From assembly GCF_032854445.1 (NCBI RefSeq), contig NW_027018200.1:1-59068 (forward strand): a stretch of DNA of 59,068 nt, read 5' to 3'. Source of the stretch: Liolophura sinensis. Its lineage: Eukaryota > Mollusca > Polyplacophora > Chitonida > Chitonidae. The notes beneath the pieces were generated by a model. The model did no database searches, had not been told where the DNA came from, and worked only from the letters and a program-made list of their open reading frames with translations. Of the stretch, positions 36,761 through 49,721 are shown in pieces (within the stretch, counting starts at the first letter, position 1; the number at the start of each line of letters is the position of its first letter). Both the position numbers and the translations under genes were made by a program.

Positions 36761-37222
36761 ACCTTAATGATGTGGGTCAGTGTTCAATTGTACTTTTTAC
36801 AGCAGACTGTATCTAGTACCTTGTGTTTTTTATGTACAAATGGTGTGGTTTTTCTACACGTAGATAAAGACATTGAGATTGTCTTGGACTTAGAAGTAAG
36901 ACATTTGCTGAATGAGTTAAATGGGCTTAGCCCAAAGATTTGACGTCTTCTGGGGTACCGAAGGGCACATAACTTATAGTCAAAAGTTGAATATTGTAAT
37001 GACCAGTCGCGATGGTACATAGTACAGTGTAGCCGATTGCAATTAACAAAAAGACCAGGCAAAAATGCAAAAGTGGAAAAACTGTTCCAGTGCTGCTGGT
37101 AAGAGGCTAATCCGACGTATTTTGTGACGAAAAATCGAATGGTGCAAACCGCGTTGCTCTCCGACCAATACTTTTGGCTGTAGCGACAACTGAATGATCA
37201 CTGATGACAAAATCACGTGCCC

Positions 37223-39467
37223 AGCAACGGCTCTTTCTCCATGGAAACCAGGGAAAATTACAATTTTTTAAACAGCTGCCGATGCCTGGCCCAATTCCGC
37301 ATCTTTTGGTACCTTAATGATGTGGCTCAGTGTTGAATTGTACATTTTACAGCAGACTGTATCTAGTACCTTGTGTTTTTTATGTACAAATGGTGTGGTT
37401 TTTCTACACGTAGATAAAGACATTGAGATTTTCTTGAACTTAGAAGTAAGACAATTGCTGGGTGAGTTAAATGGGCTTAGCCCAAAGATTTGACGTCTTC
37501 TGGGCTACCGAAGGGCACATAACTTATAGTCAAAAGCTGAATATTGTAATGACCAGTCGCGATGGTACATAGTACAGTGTAGCCGATTTCAATTAAGAAA
37601 AAGACCAGGCAAAAATGCAAAAGTGGAAAAACTGTTCCAGTGCTGCTGGTAAGAGGCTAATCCGACTTATTTTGTGACGAGAAATCGAATGGTGCAAACC
37701 GCGTAGCTCTCCGACCAATACTTTTGGCTGTAGCGACAATTGAATGATCATTGATGACAAAATCACGTGCCCAGCAACGGCTCTTACTCCATGGAAACCA
37801 GGTTAATTTTCAATTTTTAAACAGATGCCGATGCCTGGCCCAATTCCGCATCTTTTGGTACCTTAATGATGTGGGTCAGTGTTCAGCTGAACTTTTTAAA
37901 GCAGACTGTATCTAGTACCTTGTGTTTTTTATGTAGAAATGGTGTGGTTTTTTCTACACGTAGATAAAGACATTGAGATTGTCTTGGACTTAGAAGTAAG
38001 ACAATTGCTGGGTGAGTTAAATGGGCTTAGCCCAAAGATTTAACGTCTTCTGGGCTACCGAAGGGCACATAACTTATAGTCAAAAGTTGAATATTGTAAT
38101 GACCAGTCGCGATGGTTCATAGTACAGTGTAGCCGATTTCAATTAACAAAAAGACCAGGCAAAAATGCGAAAGTGGAAAAACTGTTCCAGTGCTGCTGGT
38201 AAGAGGCTAATCCGACGTATTTTGTGACGAGAAATCGAATGGTGCAAACCGCGTTGCTCTCCGACCAATACTTTTGGCTGTAGCGACAATTGAATGATCA
38301 TTAATGACAAAATCACTTGCTCAGCAACGGCTCTTTCTCCATGGAAACCAGGGAAAATTGCAATTTTTTAAACAGCTGCCGATGCCTGGCCCAATTCCGC
38401 ATCTTTTGGTACCTTAATGATGTGGGTCAGTGTTCAATTGCACATTCTACAGCAGACTGTATTTAGTACCTTTTGTTTTTTATGTACAAATGGTGTGGTT
38501 TTTCTACACGTAGATAAAGACATTGAGATTGTCTTGGACTTAGAGGTAAGACAATTCCTGAATGAGTTAAATGGGCTTAGCCCAAAGATTTAACGTCTTC
38601 TGGGCTACCGAAGGGCACATAACTTATAGTCAAAATTTGAATTTAGTAATGACCAGTCGCGATGGTACATAGTACAGTGTAACCGATTTCAATTAACAAA
38701 AAGACCAGGCAAAAATGCAAAACTAGAAAAAACTGAAAACATAGTACAGTGTAACCGATTTCAATTAACAAAAAGACCAGGCAAAAATGCAAAACTGGAA
38801 AAAACTGTTCCAGTGCTGCTGGTAAGAGGCTAATCCTTTGTATTTTGTGACGAGAAATCCAATGGTGCAAACCGCGTCGCTCTCCGACCAATACTTTTGG
38901 CTGTAGCGACAATTGAATGATCATTGATGACAAAATCACGTGCCCAGCAACGGCTCTTACTCCATGGAAACCAGGTTAATTTTCAATTTTTAAACAGCAT
39001 TTGGCACCTTAATGATGTGGGTCAGTGTTCAATTGTACTTTTTACAGCAGACTGTATCTAGTACCTTGTGTTTTTTATGTACAAATGGTGTGGTTTTTCT
39101 ACACGTAGATAAAGATATTGAGATTGTCTTGGACTTAGAAGTAAGACATTTGCTGAATGAGTTAAATGGGCTTAGCCCAAAGATTTGACGTCTTCTGGGG
39201 TACCGAAGGGCACATAACTTATAGTCAAAAGTTGAATATTGTAATGACCAGTCGCGATGGTACATAGTACAGTGTAGCCGATTGCAATTAACAAAAAGAC
39301 CAGGCAAAAATGCAAAAGTGGAAAAACTGTTCCAGTGCTGCTGGTAAGAGGCTAATCCGACGTATTTTGTGACGAAAAATCGAATGGTGCAAACCGCGTT
39401 GCTCTCCGACCAATACTTTTGGCTGTAGCGACAACTGAATGATCACTGATGACAAAATCACGTGCCC
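37223..39467 (+). repeat. HOR D, copy 2 (four units, 2,245 bp)
   Basis: Units start at 37,223 (G, AAATTACAATTTT and GGCTCAGTGTTG), 37,773 (T, CAGCTGAAC), 38,323 (G, 623 bp) and 38,946 (T, 522 bp). Landmarks at 36,398 and 36,784 recur at 38,643 and 39,029, an offset of exactly 2,245 bp. Confidence 0.92.
38667..38807 (+). repeat. 69-bp direct duplication with AAA (unit 64)
   Basis: Copies start at 38,667 and 38,739 (period 72) with the same boundaries and AAA junction as at 36,422. The first copy has CTAGAAAAAACTG where the second has CTGGAAAAAACTG. Confidence 0.92.
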
Positions 39468-41116
39468 AGCAACGGCTCTTTCTCCATGGAAACCAGGGAA
39501 AATTACAATTTTTTAAACAGCTGCCGATGCCTGGCCCAATTCCGCATCTTTTGGTACCTTAATGATGTGGCTCAGTGTTGAATTGTACATTTTACAGCAG
39601 ACTGTATCTAGTACCTTGTGTTTTTTATGTACAAATGGTGTGGTTTTTCTACACGTAGATAAAGACATTGAGATTTTCTTGAACTTAGAAGTAAGACAAT
39701 TGCTGGGTGAGTTAAATGGGCTTAGCCCAAAGATTTGACGTCTTCTGGGCTACCGAAGGGCACATAACTTATAGTCAAAAGCTGAATATTGTAATGACCA
39801 GTCGCGATGGTACATAGTACAGTGTAGCCGATTTCAATTAAGAAAAAGACCAGGCAAAAATGCAAAAGTGGAAAAACTGTTCCAGTGCTGCTGGTAAGAG
39901 GCTAATCCGACTTATTTTGTGACGAGAAATCGAATGGTGCAAACCGCGTTGCTCTCCGACCAATACTTTTGGCTGTAGCGACAATTGAATGATCATTGAT
40001 GACAAAATCACGTGCCCAGCAACGGCTCTTACTCCATGGAAACCAGGTTAATTTTCAATTTTTAAACAGATGCCGATGCCTGGCCCAATTCCGCATCTTT
40101 TGGTACCTTAATGATGTGGGTCAGTGTTCAGCTGAACTTTTTAAAGCAGACTGTATCTAGTACCTTGTGTTTTTTATGTAGAAATGGTGTGGTTTTTCTA
40201 CACGTAGATAAAGACATTGAGATTGTCTTGGACTTAGAAGTAAGACAATTGCTGGGTGAGTTAAATGGGCTTAGCCCAAAGATTTAACGTCTTCTGGGCT
40301 ACCGAAGGGCACATAACTTATAGTCAAAAGTTGAATATTGTAATGACCAGTCGCGATGGTTCATAGTACAGTGTAGCCGATTTCAATTAACAAAAAGACC
40401 AGGCAAAAATGCGAAAGTGGAAAAACTGTTCCAGTGCTGCTGGTAAGAGGCTAATCCGACGTATTTTGTGACGAGAAATCGAATGGTGCAAACCGCGTTG
40501 CTCTCCGACCAATACTTTTGGCTGTAGCGACAATTGAATGATCATTAATGACAAAATCACTTGCTCAGCAACGGCTCTTTCTCCATGGAAACCAGGGAAA
40601 ATTGCAATTTTTTAAACAGCTGCCGATGCCTGGCCCAATTCCGCATCTTTTGGTACCTTAATGATGTGGGTCAGTGTTCAATTGTACTTTTTACAGCAGA
40701 CTGTATCTAGTACCTTGTGTTTTTTATGTACAAATGGTGTGGTTTTTCTACACGTAGATAAAGACATTGAGATTGTCTTGGACTTAGAAGTAAGACATTT
40801 GCTGAATGAGTTAAATGGGCTTAGCCCAAAGATTTGACGTCTTCTGGGGTACCGAAGGGCACATAACTTATAGTCAAAAGTTGAATATTGTAATGACCAG
40901 TCGCGATGGTACATAGTACAGTGTAGCCGATTGCAATTAACAAAAAGACCAGGTAAAAATGCAAAAGTGGAAAAACTGTTCCAGTGCTGCTGATAAGAGG
41001 CTAATCCGACGTATTTTGTGACGAAAAATCGAATGGTGCAAACCGCGTTGCTCTCCGACCAATACTTTTGGCTGTAGCGACAACTGAATGATCACTGATG
41101 ACAAAATCACGTGCCC
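39468..41116 (+). repeat. HOR D, copy 3, contracted to three units (1,649 bp)
   Basis: Units start at 39,468, 40,018 and 40,567. The third begins like the 623-bp unit (CACTTGCTCAG before it, GAAAATTGCAA) but ends like the 522-bp unit (CATTTGCTGAATG, TCTGGGGTACC, CCGATTGCAATTAAC). An exchange between those two neighbours removed about 596 bp, including both the 69-bp duplication and the 27-bp deletion. Confidence 0.88.
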
Positions 41117-42215
41117 AGCAACGGCTCTTTCTCCATGGAAACCAGGGAAAATTACAATTTTTTAAACAGCTGCCGATGCCTGGCCCAATTCCGCATCTTT
41201 TGGTACCTTAATGATGTGGCTCAGTGTTGAATTGTACATTTTACAGCAGACTGTATCTAGTACCTTGTGTTTTTTATGTACAAATGGTGTGGTTTTTCTA
41301 CACGTAGATAAAGACATTGAGATTTTCTTGAACTTAGAAGTAAGACAATTGCTGGGTGAGTTAAATGGGCTTAGCCCAAAGATTTGACGTATTCTGGGCT
41401 ACCGAAGGGCACATAACTTATAGTCAAAAGCTGAATATTGTAATGACCAGTCGCGATGGTACATAGTACAGTGTAGCCGATTTCAATTAAGAAAAAGACC
41501 AGGCAAAAATGCAAAAGTGGAAAAACTGTTCCAGTGCTGCTGGTAAGAGGCTAATCCGACGTATTTTGTGACGAGAAATCGAATGGTGCAAACCGCGTAG
41601 CTCTCCGACCAATACTTTTGGCTGTAGCGACAATTGAATGATCATTGATGACAAAATCACGTGCCCAGCAACGGCTCTTACTCCATGGAAACCAGGTTAA
41701 TTTTCAATTTTTAAACAGCTGCCGATGCCTTGCCCAATTCCGCATCTTTTGGTACCTTAATGATGTGGGTCAGTGTTCAATTGTACTTTTTACAGCAGAC
41801 TGTATCTAGTACCTTGTGTTTTTTATGTACAAATGGTGTGGTTTTTCTACACGTAGATAAAGACATTGAGATTGTCTTGGACTTAGAAGTAAGACATTTG
41901 CTGAATGAGTTAAATGGGCTTAGCCCAAAGATTTGACGTCTTCTGGGGTACCGAAGGGCACATAACTTATAGTCAAAAGTTGAATATTGTAATGACCAGT
42001 CGCGATGGTACATAGTACAGTGTAGCCGATTACAATTAACAAAAAGACCAGGCAAAAATGCAAAAGTGGAAAAACTGTTCCAGTGCTGCTGGTAAGAGGC
42101 TAATCCGACGTATTTTGTGACGAAAAATCGAATGGTGCAAACCGCGTTGCTCTCCGACCAATACTTTTGGCTGTAGCGACAACTGAATGATCACTGATGA
42201 CAAAATCACGTGCCC
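41117..42215 (+). repeat. HOR D, copy 4, contracted to two units (1,099 bp)
   Basis: Units start at 41,117 (G, GGCTCAGTGTTG, GATTTTCTTGAAC) and 41,667 (T, CATTTGCTGAATG, TCTGGGGTACC). The CAGCTGAAC and 623-bp units of the tetramer are absent. Confidence 0.87.
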
Positions 42216-45200
42216 AGCAACGGCTCTTTCTCCATGGAAACCAGGGAAAATTACAATTTTTTAAACAGCTGCCGATGCCTGGCCCAATTCCGCATCTTTT
42301 GGTACCTTAATGATGTGGGTCAGTGTTCAATTGTACTTTTTACAGCAGACTGTATCTAGTACTTTGTGTTTGTCACGTACAAATTTTGTGGTTTTTCTAC
42401 ACGTAGATAAAGACATTGAGATTGTCTTGGACTTAGAAGTAAGACAATTGCTGGGTGAGTTAAATGGGCTTAGCCCAAAGATTTGACGTCTTCTGGGCTA
42501 CCGAAGGGCACATAACTTATAGTCAAAAGTTGAATATAGTAATGACCAGTCGCGATGGTACATAGTACAGTGTAGCCGATTTCAATTAACAAAAAGACCA
42601 GCCAAAAATGCAAAAGTGGAAAAACTGTTCCAGTGCTGCTGGTAAGAGGCTAATCCGACGTATTTTGTGACGAGAAATCGAATGGTGCAAACCGCGTTGC
42701 CAGTCGCGATGGTACATAGTACAGTGTATCCGATTTCAATTAACAAAAAGACCAGGCAAAAATGCAAAAGTGGAAAAACTGTTCCAGTGCTGCTGGTAAG
42801 AGGCTATTCCGACGTATTTTGTGACGAGAAATCGAATGGTGCAAACCGTGTCATTCTCCGACCAATACTTTTGGCTGTAGCGACAATTGAATGATCATTG
42901 ATGACAAAATCATGTGCCCAGCAACGGCTCTTACTCCATGGAAACCAGGTTAATTTTCAATTTTTAAACAGGTGCCGATGCCTGGCCCAATTCCGCATCT
43001 TTTGGCACCTTAATGATGTGGGTCAGTGTTCAATTGTCCTTTTTAAAGCAGACTGTATCTAGTACTTTGTGTTTTTCATGTACAAATGGTATGGTTTTTC
43101 TACACATAGATAAAGACATAGAGATTGTCTTGGACTTAGAAGTAAGACAATTGCTGGATGAGTTAAATGGGCTTAGCCCAAAGATTTGACGTCTTCTGGG
43201 CTACCGAAGAGCACATAACTTATAGTCAAAAGTTGAATATATTAATGACCAGTCGCGATGGTACATAGTACAGTGTAGACGATTTCAATTAAGAAAAAGA
43301 CCAGGCAAAAATGCAAAAGTGGAAAAAACTGTTCCAGTGCTGCTGGTAAGAGGCTAATCCGTTGTATTTTGTGACGAGAAATCGAATGGTGCAAACCGCG
43401 TTGCTGTCCGACCAATACTTTTGGCTGTAGCGACAATTGAATGATCACTGATGACAAAAGCACGTGCCCAGCAACGGCTCTTACTCCATGGAAACCAGGG
43501 AAAATTGCAATTTTTTAAACAGGTGCCGATGCCTGGCCCAATTCCGCATCTTTTGGCACCTTAATGATGTGGGTCAGTGTTGAATTGTACATTTTACAGC
43601 AGACTGTATCTAGTACCTTGTGTTTTTTATGTACAAATGGTGTGGTTTTTCTACACGTAGATAAAGACATTGAGATTTTCTTGAACTTAGAAGTAAGACA
43701 ATTGCTGGGTGAGTTAAATGGGCTTAGCCCAAAGATTTGACGTATTCTGGGCTACCGAAGGGCACATAACTTATAGTCAAAAGTTGAATATTGTAATGAC
43801 CAGTCGCGATGGTACATAGTACAGTGTATCCGATTTCAATTAAGAAAAAGACCAGGCAAAAATGCAAAAATGGAAAAAACTGTTCCAGTGCTGCTGGTCA
43901 GAGGCTAATCCGACTTATTTTGTGACGAGAAATCGAATGGTGCAAACCGCGTAGCTCTCCGACCAATATTTTTGGCTGTAGCGACAATTGAATAATCATT
44001 GATGACAAAATCACATGCCCAGCAACGGCTCTTACTCCATGGAAACCAGGTTAATTTTCAATTTTTAAACAGATGCCGATGCCTGGCCCAATTCCGCATC
44101 TTTTGGTACCTTAATGATGTGGGTCAGTGTTCAGCTGAACTTTTTCAAGCAGATTGTATCTAGTACCTTGTGTTTTTTATGTAGAAATGGTGTGGTTTTT
44201 CTACACGTAGATAAAGACATTGAGATTGTCTTGGACTTAGAAGTAAGACAATTGCTGGGTGAGTTAAATGGGCTTAGCCCAAAGATTTAACGCCTTCTGG
44301 GCTACCGAAGGGCACATAACTTATAGTCAAAAGTTGAATATAGTAATGACCAGTCGCGATGGTACATAGTACAGTGTAGCCGATTTCAATTAACAAAAAG
44401 ACCAGGCAAAAATGCAAAACTGGAAAAAACTGAAAACATAGTACAGTGTGACCGATTTCAATTAACAAAAAGACCAGGCAAAAATGCAAAACTGGAAAAA
44501 AACTGTTCCAGTGCTGCTGGTAAGAGGCTAATCCGTTGTATTTTGTGACGAGAAATCCAATGGTGCAAACCGCGTCGCTCTCCGACCAATACTTTTGGCT
44601 GTAGCGACAATTGAATGATCATTGATGACAAAATCACGTGCCCAGCAACGGCTCTTACTCCATGGAAACCAGGTTAATTTTCAATTTTTAAACAGCTTTT
44701 GGCACCATAATGATGTGGGTGAGTGTTCAATTGTACTTTTTACAGCAGACTGTATCTAGTACCTTGTGTTTTTTATGTACAAATGGTGTGGTTTTTCTAC
44801 ACGTAGATAAAGACATTGAGATTGTCTTGGACTTAGAAGTAAGACATTTGCTGAATGAGTTAAATGGGCTTAGCCCAAAGATTTGACGTCTTCTGGGGTA
44901 CCGAAGGGCACATAACTTATAGTCAAAAGTAGAATATAGTAATGACCAGTCGCGATGGTACATAGTACAGTGTAGCCGATTTCAATTAACAAAAAGACCA
45001 GGCAAAAATGCAAAAGTGGAAAAACTGTTCCAGTGCTGCTGGTAAGAGGCTAATCCGACGTATTTTGTGACGAAAAATCGAATGGTGCAAACCGCGTTGC
45101 TCTCCGACCAATACTTTTGGCTGTAGCGACAACTGAATGATCACTGATGAAAAAATCACGTGCCCAGCAACGGCTCTTTCTCCATGGAAACCAGGGAAAA

Positions 45201-45716
45201 TTGCAATTTTTTAAACAGCTGCCGATGCCTGGCCCAATTCCGCATCTTTTGGTACCTTAATGATGTGGGTCAGTGTTCAATTGTACTTTTTACAGCAGAC
45301 TGTATCTAGTACTTTGTGTTTGTCATGTACAAATTTTGTGGTTTTTCTACACGTAGATATATACATTGAGATTGTCTTGGACTTAGAAGTAAGACAATTG
45401 CTGGGTGAGTTAAATGGGCTTAGCCCAAAGATTTGACGTATTCTGGGCTACCGAAGGGCACATAACTTATAGTTAAAAGTTGAATATAGTAATGACCAGT
45501 CGCGATGGTACATAGTACAGTGTAGACGATTTCAATTAAGAAAAAGACCAGGCAAAAATGCAAAAGTGGAAAAAACTGTTCCAGTGCTGCTGGTAAGAGG
45601 CTAATCCGACGTATTTTGTGACGAGAAATCGAATGGTGCAAACCGCGTTGCTGTCCGACCAATACTTTTGGCTGTAGCGACAATTGAATGATCATTGATG
45701 ACAAAATTACGTGCCC
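42216..45716 (+). repeat. D/A mosaic units 71-76
   Basis: Unit 42,216 (704 bp; 154-bp array at 42,546-42,853) starts as HOR D (AAATTACAATTTT) and ends like HOR A unit 14 (CATGTGCC). Unit 42,920 is an A-type AGGTGCC unit. Unit 43,470 is D type. Unit 44,021 is a D fusion of 623 bp. Unit 44,644 is the 522-bp D type. Unit 45,166 starts like D, carries TTTGTCATGTACAAATTTTG and ends like the first unit of HOR A (GTAGACGATTTC, TTACGTGCC). The order AGGTGCC unit then D unit repeats that of units 1-2. Confidence 0.82.
44364..44505 (+). repeat. 69-bp direct duplication with AAA (unit 74)
   Basis: Copies start at 44,364 and 44,436 with the same AAA junction. The first copy has GTGTAGCCG and the second GTGTGACCG, and one extra A lies in the last A run. 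Its host unit starts with the CAGCTGAAC type, so it is a fusion of two tetramer positions. Confidence 0.9.
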
Positions 45717-48070
45717 AGCAACGGCTCTTCCTCCATGAAAACCAGGTTAATTTTCAATTTTTAAACAGCTGCCGATGCCTGGCCCAATTCCGCATCTTTT
45801 GGCACCTTAATGATGTGGGTGAGTGTTCAATTGTACTTTTTACAGCAGACTGTATCTAGTACTTTGTGTTTTTTATGTACAAATGGTGTGGTTTTTCTAC
45901 ACGTAGATAAAGACATTGAGATTGTCTTGGACTTAGAAGTAAGACATTTGCTGAATGAGTTAAATGGGCTTAGCCCAAAGATTTGACGTCTTCTGGGCTA
46001 CCGAAGGGCACATAACTTATAGTCAAAAGTTGAATATAGTAATGACCAGTCGCGATGGTACATAGTACAGTGTAGCCGATTTCAATTAACAAAAAGACCA
46101 GGCAAAAATGTAAAAGTGGAAAAACTGTTCCAGTGCTGCTGGTAAGAGGCTAATCCGACGTATTTTGTGACGAAAAATCGAATGGTGCAAACCGCGTTGC
46201 TCTCCGACCAATACTTTTGGCTGTAGCGACAATTGAATGATCACTGATGACAACATCACGTGCCCAGCAACGGCTCTTTCTCTATGGAAACCAGGGAAAA
46301 TTGCAATTTTTCAAACCGCTGCCGATGCCTGGCCCAATTCCGCATCTTTTGGTACCTTAATGATGTGGGTCAGTGTTCAATTGTACTTTTTACAGCAGAC
46401 TGTATCTAGTACTTTGTTTTTTTTTATGTACAAATTTTGTGGGTTTTCTACACGTAGATAAAGACATTGAGATTGTCTTGGACTTAGAAGTAAGACAATT
46501 GCTGAGTGAGTTAAATGGGCTGAGCCCAAAGATTTGACGTCTTCTGGGCTACCGAAGGGCACATAACTTATAGTCAAAAGTTGAATATTGTAATGACCAG
46601 TCGCGATGGTACATAGTACAGTGTAGCCGATTTCAATTAACAAAAAGACCAGGCAAAAATGCAAAAGTGGAAAAAACTGTTCCAGTGCTGCTGGTAAGAG
46701 GCTAATCCGTTGTATTTTGTGACGAGAATTCGAATGGTGCAAACCGCGTTGCTGTCCGACCAATACTTTTGGCTGTAGCGACAATTGAATGATCATTGAT
46801 GACAAAATCACGTGCCCAGCAACGGCTCTTACTCCATGGAAACCAGGTTAATTTTCAAATTTAAAACAGCTGCCGATGCCTGGCCCAATTCCGCATATTT
46901 TGGCACCTTAATGATGTGGGTCAGTGTTCAATTGTACTTTTTACAGCAGACTGTATCTAGTACCTTGTGTTTTTTATGTAGAAATGGTGTGGTTTTTCTA
47001 CACGTAGATAAAGACATTGAGATTGTCTTGGACTTAGAAGTAAGACAATTGCTGAATGATTTAAATGGGCTTAGCCCAAAGATTTGACGTCTTCTGGGCT
47101 ACCGAAGGGCACATAACTTATAATCAAAAGTTGAATATAGTAATGACCAGTCGCGATGGTACATAGTACAGTGTAGCCGATTTCAATTAACAAAAAGACC
47201 GGGCAAAAATGCAAAAGTGGATAAACTGTTCCAGTGCTGCTTGTAAGAGGCTAATCCGACGTATTTTGTGACGAGAATTCGAATGGTGCAAACCGCGTTG
47301 CTCTCCGACCAATACTTTTGGCTGTAGCGACAATTGAATGATCACTGATGACAAAATCATGTGCCCAGCAACGGCTCTTTCTCCATGGAAACCAGGTTAA
47401 TTTTCAATTTTTAAACAGCTGCCGATGCCTGGCCCAATTCCGCATCTTTTGGTACCTTAATGATGTGGGTCAGTGTTCAATTGTACATTCTACAGCAGAC
47501 TGTATTTAGTACCTTTTGTTTTTTATGTAGAAATGGTGTGGTTTTTCTACACGTAGATAAAGACATTGAGATTGTCTTGGACTTAGAAGTAAGACAATTC
47601 CTAAATGAGTTAAATGGGCTTAGCCCAAAGATTTAACGTCTTCTGGGCTACCGAAGGGCACATAACTTATAGTCAAAATTTGAATTTAGTAATGACCAGT
47701 CGCGATGGTACATAGTACAGTGTAACCGATTTCAATTAACAAAAAGACCAGGCAAAAATGCAAAACTGGAAAAAACTGTTCCAGTGCTGCTGGTAAGAGG
47801 CTAATCCGACGTATTTTGTGACGAGAAATCGAATGGTGCAAACCGCGTTGCCAGTCGCGATGGTACATAGTACAGTGTATCCGATTTCAATTAACAAAAA
47901 GACCAGGCAAAAATGCAAAAGTGGAAAAACTGTTCCAGTGCTGCTGGTAAGAGGCTAATCCGACGTATTTTGTGACGAGAAATCGAATGGTGCAAACCGT
48001 GTCGCTCTCCGACCAATACTTTTGGCTGTAGCGACAATTGAATGATCATTGATGACAAAATCTTGTGCCC
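45717..48070 (+). repeat. HOR A, copy 3, four units with two positions lost
   Basis: Units start at 45,717, 46,266, 46,818 and 47,367. They match HOR A units 4553, 5102, 5654 and 6204 (CATTTGCTGAATG; TTTTTCAAAC plus ACAAATTTTGTGG; CGCATATTTTGG; ACATTCTACAG). The last is 704 bp: its front is the 6204 type and its back is the 7306 type with the 154-bp array at 47,696-48,004. An exchange thus removed about two units. It lies some 35 kb from HOR A copy 2. Confidence 0.85.
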
Positions 48071-49721
48071 AGCAACGGCTCTTACTCCATGGAAACCAGG
48101 TTAATTTTCAATTTTTAAACAGGTGCCGATGCCTGGCTCAATTCCGCATCTTTTGGCACCTTAATGATGTGGGTCAGTGTTCAATTGTACTTTTTAAAGC
48201 AGACTGTATCTAGTACTTTGTGTTTTTCATGTACAAACGGTATGGTTCTTCTACACATAGATAAAGACATAGAGATTGTCTTGGACTTAGAAGTAAGACA
48301 ATTGCTGGATGAGTTAAATGGGCTTAGCCCAAAGATTTGACGTCTTCTGGGCTACCGAAGGGGCACATAAATTATAGCCAAAAGTTGAATATATTAATGA
48401 CCAGTCGCGATGGTACATAGTACAGTGTAGACGATTTCAATTAAGAAAAAGACCAGGCAAAAATGCAAAAGTGGAAAAAACTGTTCCAGTGCTGCTGGTA
48501 AGAGGCTAATCCGTTGTATTTTGTGACGAGAAATCGAATGGTGCAAACCGCGTTGCTGTCCGACCAATACTTTTGGCTGTAGCGACAATTGAATGATCAT
48601 TGATGACAAAATTACGTGCCCAGCAACGGCTCTTCCTCCATGAAAACCAGGTTAATTTTCAATTTTTAAACAGCTGCCGATGCCTGGCCCAATTCCGCAT
48701 CTTTTGGCACCTTAATGATGTGGGTCAGTGTTCAATTGTACTTTTTACAGCAGACTGTATCTAGTACCTTGTGTTTTTTATGTACAAATGGTGTGGTTTT
48801 TCTACACGTAGATAAAGACATTGAGATTGTCTTGGACTTAGAAGTAAGACATTTGCTGAATGAGTTAAATGGGCTTAGCCCAAAGATTTGACGTCTTCTG
48901 GGCTACCGAAGGGCACATAACTTATAGTCAAAAGTTGAATATAGTAATGACCAGTCGCGATGGTACATAGTACAGTGTAGCCGATTTCAATTAACAAAAA
49001 GACCAGGCAAAAATGTAAAAGTGGAAAAACTGTTCCAGTGCTGCTGGTAAGAGGCTAATCCGACGTATTTTGTGACGAAAAATCGAATGGTGCAAACCGC
49101 GTTGCTCTCCGACCAATACTTTTGGCTGTAGCGACAATTGAATGATCACTGATGACAACATCACGTGCCCAGCAACGGCTCTTTCTCCATGGAAACCAGG
49201 GAAAATTGCAATTTTTCAAACCGCTGCCGATGCCTGGCCCAATTCCGTATCTTTTGGTACCTTAATGATGTGGGTCAGTGTTCAATTGTACTTTTTACAG
49301 CAGACTGTATCTAGTACTTTGTGTTTTTCATGTACAAATTTTGTGGTTTTTCTACACGTAGATAAAGACATTGAGATTGTCTTGGACTTAGAAGTAAGAC
49401 AATTGCTGGATGAGTTAAATGGGCTTAGCCCAAAGATTTAACGTCTTCTGGGCTACCGAAGGGCACATAACTTATAGTCAAAAGTTGAATATATTAATGA
49501 CCAGTCGCGATGGTACATAGTACAGTGTAGCCGATTTCAATTAAGAAAAAGACCAAGCAAAAATGCAAAAGTGGAAAAAACTGTTCCAGTGCTGCTGGTA
49601 AGAGGCTAATCCGTTGAATTTTGTGACGAGAAATCGAATGGTGCAAACCGCGTTGCTGTCCGACCAATACTTTTGGCTGTAGCGACAATTGAATGATCAT
49701 TGATGACAAAATCACGTGCCC
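48071..49721 (+). repeat. HOR A, copy 4, first three units
   Basis: Units start at 48,071 (AGGTGCC, GGTATGG, GTAGACGATTTC), 48,622 (TTACGTGCC before it, CATTTGCTGAATG) and 49,171 (TTTTTCAAACCG, ACAAATTTTGTGG). They match 4003, 4553 and 5102. The copy is left near 49,440, inside the third unit. Confidence 0.85.

Larger units (their letters stand above)
34980..37222 (+). repeat. HOR D, copy 1 (four units, 2,243 bp)
   Basis: Units start at 34,980, 35,529 (CAGCTGAAC), 36,078 (623 bp) and 36,701 (522 bp). The first unit begins as T class (TTAGTTTTCAA), whereas the first unit of copy 2 is G class, so copy 1 was entered by exchange inside its first unit. Confidence 0.88.
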
